This document shows, in pieces, positions 27,292 through 36,266 of a DNA stretch of 64,000 bases (within the stretch, counting starts at the first letter, position 1; each line of letters begins with the position of its first letter). The stretch spans positions 646,634-710,633 of the forward strand of contig NZ_JAASRN010000002.1 of NCBI RefSeq assembly GCF_011761635.1. Reading direction: 5' to 3'. The translations under genes and the position numbers were made by a program. The DNA is from Thermonema lapsum (GTDB lineage Bacteria; Bacteroidota; Bacteroidia; Cytophagales; Thermonemataceae). The notes beneath the pieces are model-generated. The model searched no databases, had not been told where the DNA came from, and saw nothing but the letters and a program-made list of their open reading frames with translations.

Positions 27292-28343
27292 GAAATTCCG
27301 CTTGATATTAAAACACTTTGATTGGAAGTTGTAGTGTTTGATTTCAAGTAAATATCATCTTTTGAATAAAATGGGCGACACTCAACGCGACACTTCACTT
27401 GCTCCACGGGGCTGTAGGTTATACCCACCGCCCACGAAGTGTTCACAAAACCGTTGGGCGTGCCTGTAGTATAAAAAATTTCTTTTTCATCTTGAAAATG
27501 CTCGAAGCGCGCACTCACGCTCCACTGGTTGGTAAGATAGTAATTTCCCATGATACACACTGCCCATGCCATACTGTTTTGTTGTTCTTCTTCTGCGGAA
27601 GCTAAGAAGCCCTCGAGCAAAAAGCTCCACTTTTCTTTTTCGTAATAAACAAAGGGGTTGTGTACCCACCAAAGCGAGGTGGTTCCTACCCCTTCGTTGC
27701 CATAGAAAGTAGCATAACTAAGAGTAAGTTCTTTTTGCGGATAGTACTGCACTTGGGCACTTACGGCTTTGTCCTGGTTGTTGTCAACGATGCGCTGCCA
27801 GCCGTTCAATACCGAAACAATGATTTGCCATTGCTCAGTAGGCGTATAGGTCAGGCGCACCCCCGATTCATAATAGGGGGTAGCTTCGGCAATAAACGAA
27901 CGACTATATAGGGCATTGTCTGCCGAAATAGACGACTCAAAGCCTAAAAAAGAAGAAAAAATACCGGCATCGAACCAGCATTTTGGGGCAAGACGCACCC
28001 CTGCATTGGCTTCCAACACATAACGTGCCCATTCAGGCTCCGAAGCGTAGTTTACTGCCATGTAGCTACCCGTTGCCAAAGCAGCCACAGCACGCCAGTA
28101 TTCCTGCGCCACACTTGCCTTCAAATAAGCAAGGCTCAAAGAAAATTGGTTGTGATAAGCAGGGTGCGTAAGCGTATGCACCACATTTTGTTGTGGCGGG
28201 TCATTGGCATCATACGCAAAATACACATCGCCATAGGCTTGCCAATGTACCTTAGGAAGGTGCAGGCTGTCATTTTGGGCATTGACTATCCTCAAAAAGG
28301 CGGTACAAAACAAAACAAAGAAGAAAAGATTGCGCCTGTTCAT
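27279..28343 (-). CDS. Outer-membrane beta-barrel porin (porin-2/OmpL-like)
   Basis: A 354-residue protein with a signal peptide ending RIVNAQ. The pattern after it, VHWQAYGDVYFAYDAND, then NQFSLSLAYLKASV and FDAGIFSSFLGFES, matches the putative beta-barrel porin-2 family. The remaining sequence alternates as in a barrel and ends with the aromatic residue F (ISWRF), as required for Bam-dependent insertion. It lies between fRMsr upstream and the membrane-anchored protein downstream. Confidence 0.8.
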   Translation of the reverse strand: MNRRNLFFFVLFCTAFLRIVNAQNDSLHLPKVHWQAYGDVYFAYDANDPPQQNVVHTLTHPAYHNQFSLSLAYLKASVAQEYWRAVAALATGSYMAVNYASEPEWARYVLEANAGVRLAPKCWFDAGIFSSFLGFESSISADNALYSRSFIAEATPYYESGVRLTYTPTEQWQIIVSVLNGWQRIVDNNQDKAVSAQVQYYPQKELTLSYATFYGNEGVGTTSLWWVHNPFVYYEKEKWSFLLEGFLASAEEEQQNSMAWAVCIMGNYYLTNQWSVSARFEHFQDEKEIFYTTGTPNGFVNTSWAVGITYSPVEQVKCRVECRPFYSKDDIYLKSNTTTSNQSVLISSGISWRF

Positions 28344-28375
28344 GAGTCTTTGTGAATGTATGTATAAAAACAGGC

Positions 28376-28873
28376 TTAGTCGACATGCTTTATCAACCAA
28401 CGGCTAATGACAGCAGCCACTTGCTCAAGCCCTTCCTTGTCCTGTTCGTCAAAGTCGTTGAGTTGACGACTATCCACATCTATGACCATACGCACCTCAT
28501 CGCCAAGCAAGACAGGTACTACAATTTCCGATTTCGACTCTGAGCTGCAGGCAATATGCCCCGGAAACGCCTCTACATCGGGCACAACGAGGGTTTGCTT
28601 TTGGCGATAGCAAGCCCCACATACTCCCTTATCGAAAGGGATACGGGTGCAGGCAAGCGGTCCCTGAAAAGGTCCCAACACCAATTGTCCATCTTTTACT
28701 AGGTAAAAACCTACCCAAAAAAAGTCAAATGCTTGCTTCAGAACGGCAGCAATGTTTGCCAAATTTGCCGTCAAATCGGGCTCTTGGGCAATTAGTGCCT
28801 CTATTTGAGGTACTATAGCCGAATAAATCTCTTTTTTTGTAGCGTTTGAAGGGATGATTAACGCTTCTGCCAT
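28376..28873 (-). CDS. msrC: Free methionine-(R)-sulfoxide reductase
   Basis: A 165-residue single GAF-domain enzyme that reduces free methionine-R-sulfoxide. The three conserved cysteines are present in ACTRIPF, GVCG and HIACSSES, and the core FFWVGFYLV and EIVVPV motifs fit. Length is normal. It lies 32 bases upstream of the porin gene on the same strand. Divergent from miaA. Confidence 0.9.
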   Translation of the reverse strand: MAEALIIPSNATKKEIYSAIVPQIEALIAQEPDLTANLANIAAVLKQAFDFFWVGFYLVKDGQLVLGPFQGPLACTRIPFDKGVCGACYRQKQTLVVPDVEAFPGHIACSSESKSEIVVPVLLGDEVRMVIDVDSRQLNDFDEQDKEGLEQVAAVISRWLIKHVD

Positions 28874-28922
28874 AGCTGTAATTGTTTATTTTTGCTTGAA
28901 CTCAAATTAAAACAAATTTTTC

Positions 28923-29840
28923 TTGAAGCCTAAAACATTGGTAGTAGTAACGGGTCCCACAGCAGTGGGCAAAACAGCCTTGTGTGTAGAGTTGGCAAGG
29001 GTACTGCAGACGGAGGTAGTGTCAGCAGATGCCCGGCAAATCTATCGCGAAATGCGCATAGGCACTGCCCGCCCTACCGAAGAGGAAATGGGCGGCATAG
29101 TTCATCATTTTATAGCATCTCATTCTATACATCAAGAATACAGTGCCGGCAAGTATGAAAGCGAAGCCTTGGCGCTGCTGTCTTCGCTTTTTCAACGATA
29201 CGACACTGTGCTCCTCAGCGGTGGCTCCGGTTTATATATCAAAGCGGTATGCAGCGGGTTGGACAGTTTCCCAGACATACCAGCAACCACACGACAACAA
29301 CTGCAACAAGAGCTCAAAGAAAAAGGTTTAAAAGCCCTGCAAGAGGAATTGGCAGCCGTTGACCCCGAAAGCTACGCAGAAATAGACCTGCAGAATCCGC
29401 GGCGCGTGCTGCGCGCTTTGGAAGTATGCCGCACTGCCCACCGCCCCTACTCTTACTTCAAACAACGCGCTGCTGCCAAACGCCCTTTCCGCATCAGAGG
29501 CTTTGTTTTGAACCGCCCGCGCCCTATGCTATATGAGCGCATCAACCGACGGGTGGACATCATGATGCAAGAAGGCTTATGGCAAGAAGCCCAGCAGCTA
29601 TTCCCTTACCGCCATTTAAGTGCTCTGCAAACCGTAGGGTATCAAGAGCTCTTTGAGAGCATGGAAGGGAAGCACGACCAAGCTACCGCCGTAGCACTCA
29701 TCAAGCAAAATACACGGCGCTATGCCAAACGGCAACTCACTTGGTTCCGCCATCAACATCCCGAATTTGAGTGGATAGACATAGAAGGGGCAAGCACTTC
29801 ACAGGTCATTGAACACATATTAAGCCGGCTTCACTCCTAA
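28923..29840 (+). CDS. miaA: tRNA dimethylallyltransferase
   Basis: MiaA adds a dimethylallyl group to A37 of tRNAs reading codons that start with U. The 305-residue protein has the P-loop GPTAVGKT, DARQIYREMRIGTARP and LSGGSGLYIKAV motifs, and the conserved YAKRQLTWFR near the C-terminus. The likely start is a TTG at 28923, since no ATG lies before the P-loop. The 3' end overlaps the convergent small gene by 21 bases. Confidence 0.94.
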   Translation: MKPKTLVVVTGPTAVGKTALCVELARVLQTEVVSADARQIYREMRIGTARPTEEEMGGIVHHFIASHSIHQEYSAGKYESEALALLSSLFQRYDTVLLSGGSGLYIKAVCSGLDSFPDIPATTRQQLQQELKEKGLKALQEELAAVDPESYAEIDLQNPRRVLRALEVCRTAHRPYSYFKQRAAAKRPFRIRGFVLNRPRPMLYERINRRVDIMMQEGLWQEAQQLFPYRHLSALQTVGYQELFESMEGKHDQATAVALIKQNTRRYAKRQLTWFRHQHPEFEWIDIEGASTSQVIEHILSRLHS

Positions 29841-30191
29841 TATCTTGGCTATAGCTTTGGAAGGATGGTGCGTAAGGTAATAGTGATAACGCCGTTCAGC
29901 AAGGAGCTGCTGCTTACGGGCAAGAATCAAGGCTTTCGCTTCTTCATCGAGGGCAGCTTCTCCCCCCTGTTCGTCAAAAAAATTTTTTACTGCCTGTTGC
30001 ATTTGCTCAATCGACCGGGCTTTTTCGAGCACTTCCGCCAAAGCACGGTTAGCTGTCTGGGCTTGTTGTTGTTTCCATCTGCTGTCTGCCTGCTGGTATT
30101 CCATTTGAGCTTTCTTTAAGCTGTAATATCCAATCATGGCTATAAAAAACAATACAGATATTGACCAAATGATAATCGGCGCGAATCCCAT
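29820..30191 (-). CDS. Small membrane-anchored coiled-coil protein
   Basis: A 123-residue protein with an N-terminal membrane segment (IIIWSISVLFFIAMIGYY). A charged helical region follows that is rich in Gln, Lys and Glu (YQQADSRWKQQQAQTA). I chose the start MGFAPIII because upstream codons run into the divergent flavin reductase. No family recognised. It overlaps the end of miaA on the other strand. Confidence 0.5.
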   Translation of the reverse strand: MGFAPIIIWSISVLFFIAMIGYYSLKKAQMEYQQADSRWKQQQAQTANRALAEVLEKARSIEQMQQAVKNFFDEQGGEAALDEEAKALILARKQQLLAERRYHYYLTHHPSKAIAKILGVKPA

Positions 30192-30264
30192 AGTTTTATG
30201 ATTTATTTTATCTTTGACAAAGATAGAGAAGTATTTTGTCATCAAAAACCAATCTGTTTCGTTT

Positions 30265-31158
30265 ATGTACAAAACCATAGACCCCAAAGAGATAAACACA
30301 AGTGAGTTGCACAGCTATCTGCTAGGTGCCGTGGCTCCGCGCCCCATTGCTTTTGCCAGCACCATAGACAGCCAAGGCAATGTAAACGTGAGCCCTTTCA
30401 GTTTCTTCAACGTTTTTGGTTCCAATCCACCCACTTTGATTTTCTCACCGTCACGGCGGGTGCGCGACAACACCACCAAACATACCCTCGAAAATGTGCA
30501 AGAGGTGCCCGAAGTGGTCATCAATGTGGTGAACTACGCCATGGTAGAACAAATCTCGCTGGCAAGCACCGAATACCCCAAGGGAGTAAATGAGTTTGTA
30601 AAAGCCGGCTTTACAGAGCTTCCTTCACAGAAAGTAAAGCCCCCTCGCGTGGGTGAATCGCCGGTAGCATTTGAATGCAAGGTAAAGCAAGTCATAGAAA
30701 CAGGAAAAGAAGGGGGGGCAGGTAGCCTCATCATTTGCGAGGTGGTGATGGTGCACATTAAAGAAGAAGTACTCGATGCCCATGGTAAAATAGACCAACA
30801 CAAAATTGACTTGGTAGGAAGGCTGGGGGGCTTGTGGTATGTGCGTGCCTCGGGAGACGCCTTGTTTGAAGTACCCAACCCCTCAGGCAGCCAAAATATT
30901 GGCTTTGACGGTCTGCCTTCGTTTTTGCTGGAAACCGACCGCCTGACTGCCAACGAATTGGCAAAGCTGGCACGCCATGAAGCACTTCCTTCGCCTGCCC
31001 AAGTAAAGGCTTTTGCTGAAAGTGAGGAGTACCGCCGGCAACTGCCTGAACAAGCCAAAGAAGAGCAAATATACGCCCTTGCCAAGCAATACCTGCGCAA
31101 CAACGAAGTAGAAAAAGCCTGGCTTTGTCTTTTACAATTAAATAACCAATCATCCTAA
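30265..31158 (+). CDS. Flavin reductase-like FMN-binding protein
   Basis: A 297-residue flavin-reductase-fold (split-barrel) protein. The N-terminal 200 residues show APRPIAFASTID, NVSPFSFFNVFGSNPP and NVVNYAMVEQISLAS, typical for this family of FMN-binding oxidoreductases. The last 80 residues are helical and extra to the core. Start chosen at MYKTIDPKE. It is followed 21 bases later by an enoyl-CoA hydratase gene, which suggests a catabolic pair, but the substrate is unknown. Confidence 0.82.
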   Translation: MYKTIDPKEINTSELHSYLLGAVAPRPIAFASTIDSQGNVNVSPFSFFNVFGSNPPTLIFSPSRRVRDNTTKHTLENVQEVPEVVINVVNYAMVEQISLASTEYPKGVNEFVKAGFTELPSQKVKPPRVGESPVAFECKVKQVIETGKEGGAGSLIICEVVMVHIKEEVLDAHGKIDQHKIDLVGRLGGLWYVRASGDALFEVPNPSGSQNIGFDGLPSFLLETDRLTANELAKLARHEALPSPAQVKAFAESEEYRRQLPEQAKEEQIYALAKQYLRNNEVEKAWLCLLQLNNQSS

Positions 31159-31179
31159 CTTGCTAAAAAACACAGTATC

Positions 31180-31956
31180 ATGAGCGAACAACTGCTTATT
31201 CAACAAGAAAAGCATGTCAAGTACATCACCCTGAACAATCCACGTCGTAAGAATGCCCTCACCAAAAGCATGATGACCGGCTTATCGGCTGCCATCCAAG
31301 AAGCAGAAAAAGACGGCACGCGTGTCATTATACTGCAAGGAGCAGAAGGCAACTTCAGCAGTGGCGCCGACCTGATGGCAGGCGATGAGTTGCGTGCCGA
31401 CGTAACCAGCTACCTAAAAACAGCTGTTAACCCCACCATTTTGGCGATACGCCAAACAGATATCCCGGTCATTGCGTCTATCAGTGGTGTGTGTGTAGGT
31501 CTGGGTTGCAACTTGGCACTGGCTTGCGATATGCTGCTGGCGTCAAAAGAGGCGCGTTTCAGCCAAATATTCACCAACATAGCCTTGTCGGCAGATGGTG
31601 GCGGCTCTTATTTCCTGCCCCGTATGGTGGGGTACCAGAAAGCGTTTGAGTGGATGGCGCTGGCAAGCATGGTGTCGGCAGAAGAAGCTTATCACTACGG
31701 CATGCTCAACCGTTTGTATGAAACGCCACAGGAACTGCAAGAAGGCACCCGCGCGCTGGCGCAACAATTGGCAGAAGGTCCATTCATCGCTATTAAACAC
31801 ACCAAAGCTAATTTGCGCAAGGGCATAGAAGGTAGTTTGGAAGAGACTTTGAACTTAGAAGCCGAAAACCAAGGAAAGAATTTTCTGACCAAAGATTTTC
31901 TTGAAGGGGTACAAGCTTTCTTCGAAAAACGAAAACCAAAATATCAAGGCAAATAA
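31180..31956 (+). CDS. Enoyl-CoA hydratase/isomerase family protein
   Basis: A 258-residue crotonase-fold enzyme. The oxyanion-hole segments are GAEGNFSSGADL (about residues 55-66) and ISGVCVGLGCNLALACD (about 105-121). The catalytic-loop region reads FTNIALSADGGGSYFLPR, with Asp where many isomerases have Asp or Glu, closer to PaaG-type isomerases than to classical hydratases with two glutamates. It probably acts in beta-oxidation or aromatic acyl-CoA degradation. It is downstream of the flavin reductase gene. Confidence 0.85.
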   Translation: MSEQLLIQQEKHVKYITLNNPRRKNALTKSMMTGLSAAIQEAEKDGTRVIILQGAEGNFSSGADLMAGDELRADVTSYLKTAVNPTILAIRQTDIPVIASISGVCVGLGCNLALACDMLLASKEARFSQIFTNIALSADGGGSYFLPRMVGYQKAFEWMALASMVSAEEAYHYGMLNRLYETPQELQEGTRALAQQLAEGPFIAIKHTKANLRKGIEGSLEETLNLEAENQGKNFLTKDFLEGVQAFFEKRKPKYQGK

Positions 31957-31967
31957 AGCATGTACTT

Positions 31968-31999
31968 TTTGGTGCATGTTCGCACTTTTCTTAACTTTA
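31968..31999 (+). promoter_or_regulatory. Bacteroidota-type promoter of the coiled-coil lipoprotein
   Basis: TTTG at 31968-31971 and TAACTTTA at 31992-31999 are separated by 20 bases; only the last base differs from the consensus TAnnTTTG. The lipoprotein ATG follows at 32019. Confidence 0.5.
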
Positions 32000-32018
32000 A
32001 AGAAAAGAAGAAAATCCT

Positions 32019-32597
32019 ATGAAAGCTTACTACCTCCTCATTTTCCTTGCTTTAAGCTTACTCTTTGCTTGTGGGCAAGAAAAAAAGAATGAAGAAGAAA
32101 CAGAATTTAAGCACACGCCAGAACTGAGCCAACAGCTGGAAGCCACCCACCAACAGTGGGTAAAAGAACACCAACAGTGGGTAGAAGAGCACCGTCAGTA
32201 TGAAAAAGTATTCCATGACCTGCGCAACCTCTATCAGAAAACGGCTAAGCGCCCCTCTGCCTCTTTTGACTCACTGAGCCATGTTCTGCAAAAAAGTGTG
32301 GAAGAGCATGCCCAGCTCTTATCTGACCATGTAGCACGCCTCGATGCACATGGCGAAGTGCTGTTGCGTCATAAGAGAAAAGAGGTAGATGACACCTATG
32401 CCCAAAAGAAAGAAGAAAATGCTCAAAAGCAGCACCAAGCGATGCTCAAAAAACACGACGAGATGCTAAAGCGTTACGAAGAGCAGCTGCAGCACCTTTT
32501 GGAGATGATAAAGGAAGCTGGGGGGACCCCTCCCTCAATGGAAGAGATAGACCGGCAGCTCCGGGGAGAAAGCATGTCGGCAGACAGTGTAAAGTAG
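32019..32597 (+). CDS. Coiled-coil lipoprotein
   Basis: A 192-residue lipoprotein: signal peptide followed by the lipobox LFAC. The mature part is one long charged helix with near-repeats (HQQWVKEHQQWVEEHRQYEK) and many His and Gln residues, as in periplasmic spacer or Lpp-like proteins. Function unknown. It has its own promoter and a strong bidirectional terminator behind it. Confidence 0.7.
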   Translation: MKAYYLLIFLALSLLFACGQEKKNEEETEFKHTPELSQQLEATHQQWVKEHQQWVEEHRQYEKVFHDLRNLYQKTAKRPSASFDSLSHVLQKSVEEHAQLLSDHVARLDAHGEVLLRHKRKEVDDTYAQKKEENAQKQHQAMLKKHDEMLKRYEEQLQHLLEMIKEAGGTPPSMEEIDRQLRGESMSADSVK

Positions 32598-32604
32598 TAT
32601 GGCA

Positions 32605-32637
32605 ATCAAAAGGGGCTCAATGTAAGCCCCTTTTGAT
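32605..32637. terminator. Bidirectional terminator between lipoprotein and lysA
   Basis: Perfect 13-base arms ATCAAAAGGGGCT (32605-32617) and AGCCCCTTTTGAT (32625-32637) enclose a 7-base loop. A/T runs on both sides of the GC core allow use in both directions by the convergent genes. Confidence 0.8.
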
Positions 32638-32651
32638 GTTAGTGCTTGTTT

Positions 32652-33929
32652 TTATTTTTCTTTGACCGTGGTTTGCTTAGCAGCACGGTCTGCTTCTTCC
32701 CAAGGCATTGGCAATTGGTTACGCAAAAGGTCGTCAAGAGATTCTGCCTTCCGAATCAAATAAGGTTTGCCCTTATAGAGTAGTACTTCTGCCGGGCGCG
32801 GACGCGCATTGTAGTTGGAGCTCATAGTGAACCCATAGGCACCGGCATTGAGAATAACCAAAATATCGCCTTCGCGCACCTCATGCAATTGGCGGTCCCA
32901 ACCGAAAGTGTCGGTTTCGCAGATATAGCCTACAACTGTGTAAATGCGCTTGGCTCCTTCTGTATTCGATGCGTTCACAATTTCGTGATAAGCATCGTAC
33001 ATCATCGGGCGGATGAGGTGGTTCAAACCAGAATTGACCCCTACAAAAACCGTAGCGGGCGTGGTCTTCACTACATTGGCTTTCACAAGCAAATAACCGG
33101 CTTCACTCACCAAGTATTTTCCCGGTTCAAACCATATTTCCACCTCTTTGCCATACTCTTTACTAAACGCCCGGTACTCAGCTTTTAAGCGCTGGGCAAG
33201 CGTTTCGAGGTCGGTAACCACGTCGCCTTCTTTGTATGCCACTTTAAAACCACTGCCGAAATCGATAAAATCCAGTGCAGGAAATTCGCGGGCAATATCA
33301 AACAAGATGCGGGCACCCTGCAAAAATACTTCTGCATCGAGGATATCGGAGCCAGTATGCATATGCAAGCCGTTCACCCGAATGGCGTACGTCTGAATCA
33401 CCCGCTGTAAATGGCGCATTTGAAGGATGGAAATGCCAAATTTTGAATCGATATGCCCGGTAGAGATTTTATGGTGTCCACCCGCCATAATGTGAGGATT
33501 CAGGCGTATGCAGCAAGGCACGTCGCTGCCGTAAGTGTGCCCAAACTGCTCCAAGATGGATATGTTGTCTATATTCACTACCACTCCATAGTCCACTGCC
33601 TGTTTTATCTCTTCAAAGCCCACGCTGTTGGGGGTAAACAAGATTTCGTGGGGTTCGAAACCGGCTTTTAAGCCCAATTCTACTTCTTGAATAGAGACGG
33701 CGTCCAGCCCCACCCCCAAGCGTTTCATCAACTGCAAAATCGCCTGATTGTTCAATGCTTTGAGCGCATACTTTATTTGCACGGGCATTTGCTCAAATGC
33801 CTGTTGCATATGTTTTACCTGCTGCTCTATTTTGGAAGCATCATATACATAAAGAGGCGTGCCAAATTGCTTGCACAAGTCTGTCACAGGGATGCCTTGA
33901 AGGCAATACTGCCGGTTGATAAGTTCCAT
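32652..33929 (-). CDS. lysA: Diaminopimelate decarboxylase
   Basis: A PLP enzyme that converts meso-diaminopimelate to lysine. The 425-residue product has the PLP lysine in YALKALNN, the substrate/PLP segments GLHMHTGSDI and FGSGFKVAY, FEPGKYLVSEAG, and the dimer-interface cysteine motif CETDTFG followed by GAYGFTMSSNYN. Start chosen at MELINRQYC. A TATCTTTG element (complement of 33959-33966) could be its -7 promoter box. Confidence 0.93.
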   Translation of the reverse strand: MELINRQYCLQGIPVTDLCKQFGTPLYVYDASKIEQQVKHMQQAFEQMPVQIKYALKALNNQAILQLMKRLGVGLDAVSIQEVELGLKAGFEPHEILFTPNSVGFEEIKQAVDYGVVVNIDNISILEQFGHTYGSDVPCCIRLNPHIMAGGHHKISTGHIDSKFGISILQMRHLQRVIQTYAIRVNGLHMHTGSDILDAEVFLQGARILFDIAREFPALDFIDFGSGFKVAYKEGDVVTDLETLAQRLKAEYRAFSKEYGKEVEIWFEPGKYLVSEAGYLLVKANVVKTTPATVFVGVNSGLNHLIRPMMYDAYHEIVNASNTEGAKRIYTVVGYICETDTFGWDRQLHEVREGDILVILNAGAYGFTMSSNYNARPRPAEVLLYKGKPYLIRKAESLDDLLRNQLPMPWEEADRAAKQTTVKEK

Positions 33930-34369
33930 AGCTTTGATTTTTATTGTAATGACCAGAAACAAAGATACTAATCGCTTGATTTTGTTTTTGCAGCTGTGAT
34001 AAACAGAAAAGCTTTCGATAAAGTGAAACGATATTTTTTATCATTGCCTTTTGCGGCTTACTTGCCGATGCGGGCTCTTTCAAGTCGCATCTACCAGCGC
34101 TTCGGATGAAGGAATAGTCCAGAGCTTAAAAGAGGTCTCGCATATAGGCACTGACAGCAGCGTGGTGCTGCTCCACCAGACCGACGGTTATTGACGAAGC
34201 ACTAAAAATACAGTTCCAAGTGCTGATATTCCGCTCCATGAGGTGGTATTGAAAATGAACCGAGTAGCACACGTGCCAAGCCCAACGAACGGGTAACCGA
34301 TTTGCTTCAATATTTTGGTTTGCTCGATAAAACAATTAGGGGAGCAGACTTTTGATTTTGCACATACGC
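33930..34369. other. Intergenic stretch, possibly decayed coding DNA
   Basis: About 440 bases without a credible gene. Short open segments on the plus strand read like protein (for example DIPLHEVVLKMNR near 34230 and ERVTDLLQYFGLLDK near 34285), but in different frames and broken by stops. This fits an old pseudogene I cannot identify. No hairpin or promoter except the possible lysA -7 box near 33960. Confidence 0.35.
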
Positions 34370-34879
34370 TCAGTAAAGATAGCACTCCCACTGGTTACCT
34401 TCTTTTTTTACCTCTACATGATTCTGCAGGGTGGTAGATAACGCCAAGCCCACGAAATCGGGCACTACGGGGAATAGTTTATGGTCGCGATACACCAAAA
34501 CAGCCACTTGTAGTTTGGGAATGGCAATATGGTAAAAAGGCTGCAGAGCGTAAATCAAGGTGCGCCCGGTATTAAGCACATCGTCCACCAAGATGACCGG
34601 GCAGTTGGTCAACTCTTCGGCTTGCGCTTTCAATTGCACTTTGCCGCATACGGGTGCCTGTTTTTCTACCTCTATTTTATGCAAGCCCACGCTTTGCTTA
34701 CTTATTTTCTTGTACTCTCCGGCAATTGCCTCTGCCAGCCAATAACCAGTAGGTGCCACCCCTACAAAAGCAATTTGTTCGTAAGTGTGATTTTCTTCAT
34801 AAATTTCAAAGGCAATACGCTCTATCTTTTGTTTGATTTGCTTGTCTGTCAAGATGCGTGTAGCTTGTATATTTGCCAT
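34370..34879 (-). CDS. Phosphoribosyltransferase-family protein (PyrR-like)
   Basis: A 169-residue type I PRTase fold. The PRPP-binding loop is VILVDDVLNTGRT (about residues 93-105) and the N-terminal part FVGVAPTGYWLAEAI supplies the first loop. PyrR proteins regulate pyrimidine genes and have weak uracil phosphoribosyltransferase activity; this protein is of that type but not certainly PyrR. Start chosen at MANIQATRIL. Divergent from a polytopic membrane protein. Confidence 0.82.
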   Translation of the reverse strand: MANIQATRILTDKQIKQKIERIAFEIYEENHTYEQIAFVGVAPTGYWLAEAIAGEYKKISKQSVGLHKIEVEKQAPVCGKVQLKAQAEELTNCPVILVDDVLNTGRTLIYALQPFYHIAIPKLQVAVLVYRDHKLFPVVPDFVGLALSTTLQNHVEVKKEGNQWECYLY

Positions 34880-34934
34880 TGCTCCATGCCTGTTTTGTTG
34901 GCAAGATAGTAAATGTGCCTTGAAATAAGTAGCT

Positions 34935-36266
34935 ATGTTTCGAATGTCTATTGAGGATTTTGTTTTCTTTCCTTTTTTTTTACTGCTGATTCTCTTGATT
35001 GCGATGCTACTCAAGCCGGCAATCACCAACCCCATCAGCCGGCGTTATTACTACCCTGCCTTGGGTGTGAAGCTGCTGGGTGCCATCGCTTTGGGGCTCA
35101 TTTATCAGTTTTATTACGGCGGGGGCGATACCTTTAACTTCTTCCATGACAGTTATTTTATTTGGCAAGCTTTTCTTGACAATCCCATAAAGGGGCTCTC
35201 TATCATTTTCAAAGGTGTTGATTTTGAAGATGCGGACACTTATTATTACTTGCGCTACGCTTATTTTGCCATTGACTCAAACACCTTCTTTGTGATTAGA
35301 TTGGGTGCACTCTTTGGTATCTTCACCCTGCACCACTACTCTGCCATTGCGTTGTGTTTTGCTTTTGTAAGCTTCACGGGCGTATGGGCGATGTACCGCA
35401 CCTTTTTTGTGATGTATCCCATGCTTCATCGCCCGTTAGCGTTGGCTTGTCTTTTTCTACCTTCGGTTTTTTTCTGGGGGTCGGGCTACATGAAAGATAC
35501 CATCACACTGGGGGCACTTGGATGGGCTTTTTATAGTTTTTACTGGGGCGTTATCCGCCAAAAAAAGATGATACGTCATCTTATCATCTTCGCACTCGCT
35601 GTTTGGTTTATCTATCGCATCAAGATTTACATCCTGCTTTGTTTTATACCCTCCTTGATTTTGTGGGTTTTTCTGAGATTCCGGAACCGTATGCGCCCGG
35701 GTTTGCTGCGTGCCTTAACAGTGCCCTTACTTCTGTTGCTAGCAGTACCTGTTGCCTACGTGGTGGTTAACGAAATCACAGAGGGGACACGCTACTCTAT
35801 AGAGTCGCTGACAAGTACCACACAAACCACCGCCGAATGGCTTTATTATGTGAGTACCATAGAAAGCGGCTCTGCTTATAGTTTGGGTGAGTTCGACGGC
35901 ACATGGCAAAGCGTAATCAGCAAGTTTCCGGCTGCCGTGTGGGTGGCTCTTTTCCGCCCTTACTTGTGGGAGGTGCGCAACCCCGTCATGCTGTTGGCAT
36001 CGTTGGAAGCCACTGCTTTTCTGTTTTTTACGTTCCGGCTGATATGGCAAATGCGCAACAAACTGCTCACCTTGGCACGCTATCTTTTCGAAGAACCCCT
36101 GATTATGATGTGTCTGGTTTTTGCTATCAGCTTCTCTTTTGGTGTGGGAGTAAACAGTTATAACTTTGGCACGCTGGTGCGCTACAAAATCCCCATGATG
36201 CCTTTTTACGTGTCGGGCTTGTATATCCTGCGCTATTACGCAAACAAACGCACCACGCTCATTTGA
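34935..36266 (+). CDS. Polytopic membrane protein near glycosyltransferases
   Basis: A 443-residue integral membrane protein with about ten membrane segments. Soluble loops near residues 58-105 (YYGGGDTFNFFHDS, DADTYYYLRY) face outward. Proteins of this build sit in exopolysaccharide or lipopolysaccharide loci of Bacteroidota, where they may act as polymerases or GT-C enzymes. I see no diagnostic motif. Its 3' end overlaps a convergent glycosyltransferase by 31 bases. Confidence 0.65.
   Translation: MFRMSIEDFVFFPFFLLLILLIAMLLKPAITNPISRRYYYPALGVKLLGAIALGLIYQFYYGGGDTFNFFHDSYFIWQAFLDNPIKGLSIIFKGVDFEDADTYYYLRYAYFAIDSNTFFVIRLGALFGIFTLHHYSAIALCFAFVSFTGVWAMYRTFFVMYPMLHRPLALACLFLPSVFFWGSGYMKDTITLGALGWAFYSFYWGVIRQKKMIRHLIIFALAVWFIYRIKIYILLCFIPSLILWVFLRFRNRMRPGLLRALTVPLLLLLAVPVAYVVVNEITEGTRYSIESLTSTTQTTAEWLYYVSTIESGSAYSLGEFDGTWQSVISKFPAAVWVALFRPYLWEVRNPVMLLASLEATAFLFFTFRLIWQMRNKLLTLARYLFEEPLIMMCLVFAISFSFGVGVNSYNFGTLVRYKIPMMPFYVSGLYILRYYANKRTTLI

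Noticed and set aside
34126-34391. Minus-strand small frames between lysA and the phosphoribosyltransferase
   Set aside because: The products look random, overlap each other in different frames, and have no start signals.
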